A DNA stretch of 64,000 nt from Sclerurus mexicanus (lineage: Eukaryota; Chordata; Aves; Passeriformes; Furnariidae), in the NCBI GenBank assembly GCA_013396755.1, contig VWZF01003331.1, forward strand, positions 127,617-191,616, in the 5' to 3' direction. The notes beneath the pieces are model-generated. The model searched no databases and was not told where the DNA came from. It was given only the letters and a program-made list of their open reading frames with translations. Positions 63,849 through 64,000 of the stretch are shown here, in pieces; within the stretch, counting starts at the first letter, position 1, and each line of letters starts with the position of its first letter. A program made the translations under genes and the position numbers.

Positions 63849-64000
63849 GGGATGTGCTGCTGAACATCAATGGCATCGATCTGACTAACCTGAGTCACAG
63901 TGAGGCAGTGGCCATGCTGAAAGCTAGTGCTGCCTCTTCCGTAGTTGCCCTGAAAGCCCTGGAAGTCCAGATTGTAGAAGAACAGCCCCAGGCTAACGAA
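63849..64000 (+). CDS. LNX2: LNX2 coding exon (end of PDZ3), cut by window end
   Basis: The acceptor is TTGAACAG|GG at 63848. It encodes G513 (split codon) to E563, including [14 protein letters not shown], the [12 protein letters not shown] helix and the last strand [13 protein letters not shown], which complete PDZ3. The next residues (QPQANE) start the variable linker to PDZ4. The exon does not end in the window, so the exon end, PDZ4 and the stop codon are not seen. Confidence 0.96.

Larger units (their letters stand above)
13030..64000 (+). other. LNX2: LNX2 gene body, 3' truncated by window end
   Basis: This is the plus-strand gene for ligand of Numb protein X 2, a cytoplasmic RING-type E3 ubiquitin ligase and PDZ scaffold that binds the Notch antagonist Numb. 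One non-coding and seven coding exons are visible, all with GT-AG borders. Joined, the coding parts give 563 codons without a stop, ending exactly at the last base. Domain order is N-terminal zinc finger (C21, C24), RING (C48-D85), TRAF-like zinc finger (C112, C118, H130, C135), NPPF (203-206), PDZ1 (about 228-313), PDZ2 (about 334-418) and PDZ3 (about 464-551). The human protein is about 690 residues, so roughly 127 residues including PDZ4 lie outside. LNX2 is preferred over LNX1 because of the N-terminus MGTT, the NPxF rather than NPxY motif, and near-identity to LNX2 in the RING and PDZ2. Introns are 31.9, 7.1, 1.1, 3.6, 1.5, 2.2 and 1.7 kb. Confidence 0.97.

Noticed and set aside
1..64000. 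tRNA, rRNA, CRISPR arrays, intact viruses or bacterial-type systems
   Set aside because: None was seen. The window is ordinary vertebrate gene and intron sequence.

Overview
The window is vertebrate nuclear DNA, most likely from a bird. It has long AT-rich introns, short exons with GT-AG borders, one assembly gap inside a CpG island, and several decayed CR1 LINE copies whose 3' ends carry the avian-type sequence around 'CCAACCCAAACCATTCTAT'. There are no operons, CRISPR arrays or recognisable RNA genes. The species cannot be fixed from the sequence alone.

Two genes lie head to head. On the plus strand is LNX2 (ligand of Numb protein X 2), a RING E3 ubiquitin ligase scaffold with four PDZ domains. 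Its non-coding first exon ends at 13106 in the CpG island. After an intron of about 32 kb come seven coding exons: 45118-45518, 52645-52883, 53935-54134, 57717-58088, 59585-59731, 61938-62115 and 63849 onward. They join in one uninterrupted frame of exactly 563 codons up to the last base, covering the RING and zinc fingers, the Numb-binding NPxF motif and PDZ1-PDZ3. PDZ4 and the C-terminus lie beyond position 64000.

On the minus strand is POLR1D, recognised from one 75-nt exon (4897-4971) that encodes the second-exon peptide of the human isoform-2 protein. Its first coding exon is probably hidden in the N gap (12640-13029). Its remaining exons are not visible and probably lie below position 1. 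The LNX2-POLR1D divergent pair is known from human chromosome 13q12, so the gap and CpG island (12640 to about 13600) are read as a shared bidirectional promoter.

The rest is intron: CR1 fragments (about 1-138, 16490-16925, 27446-27900, 50775-51120, 52300-52372, 57240-57512), microsatellites, poly(A) and (CCAA)n tracts, a G-quadruplex-type tract in LNX2 intron 2, and a GC-richer repeat-like block at 7530-8830. Points for a second look are three uORFs before the LNX2 start, an NPPF Numb-binding motif, a CpG-rich internal LNX2 exon, a pair of RFX X-box-like sites in intron 1, and two unexplained exon-like frames on the POLR1D strand. I did not find a convincing new biological system.
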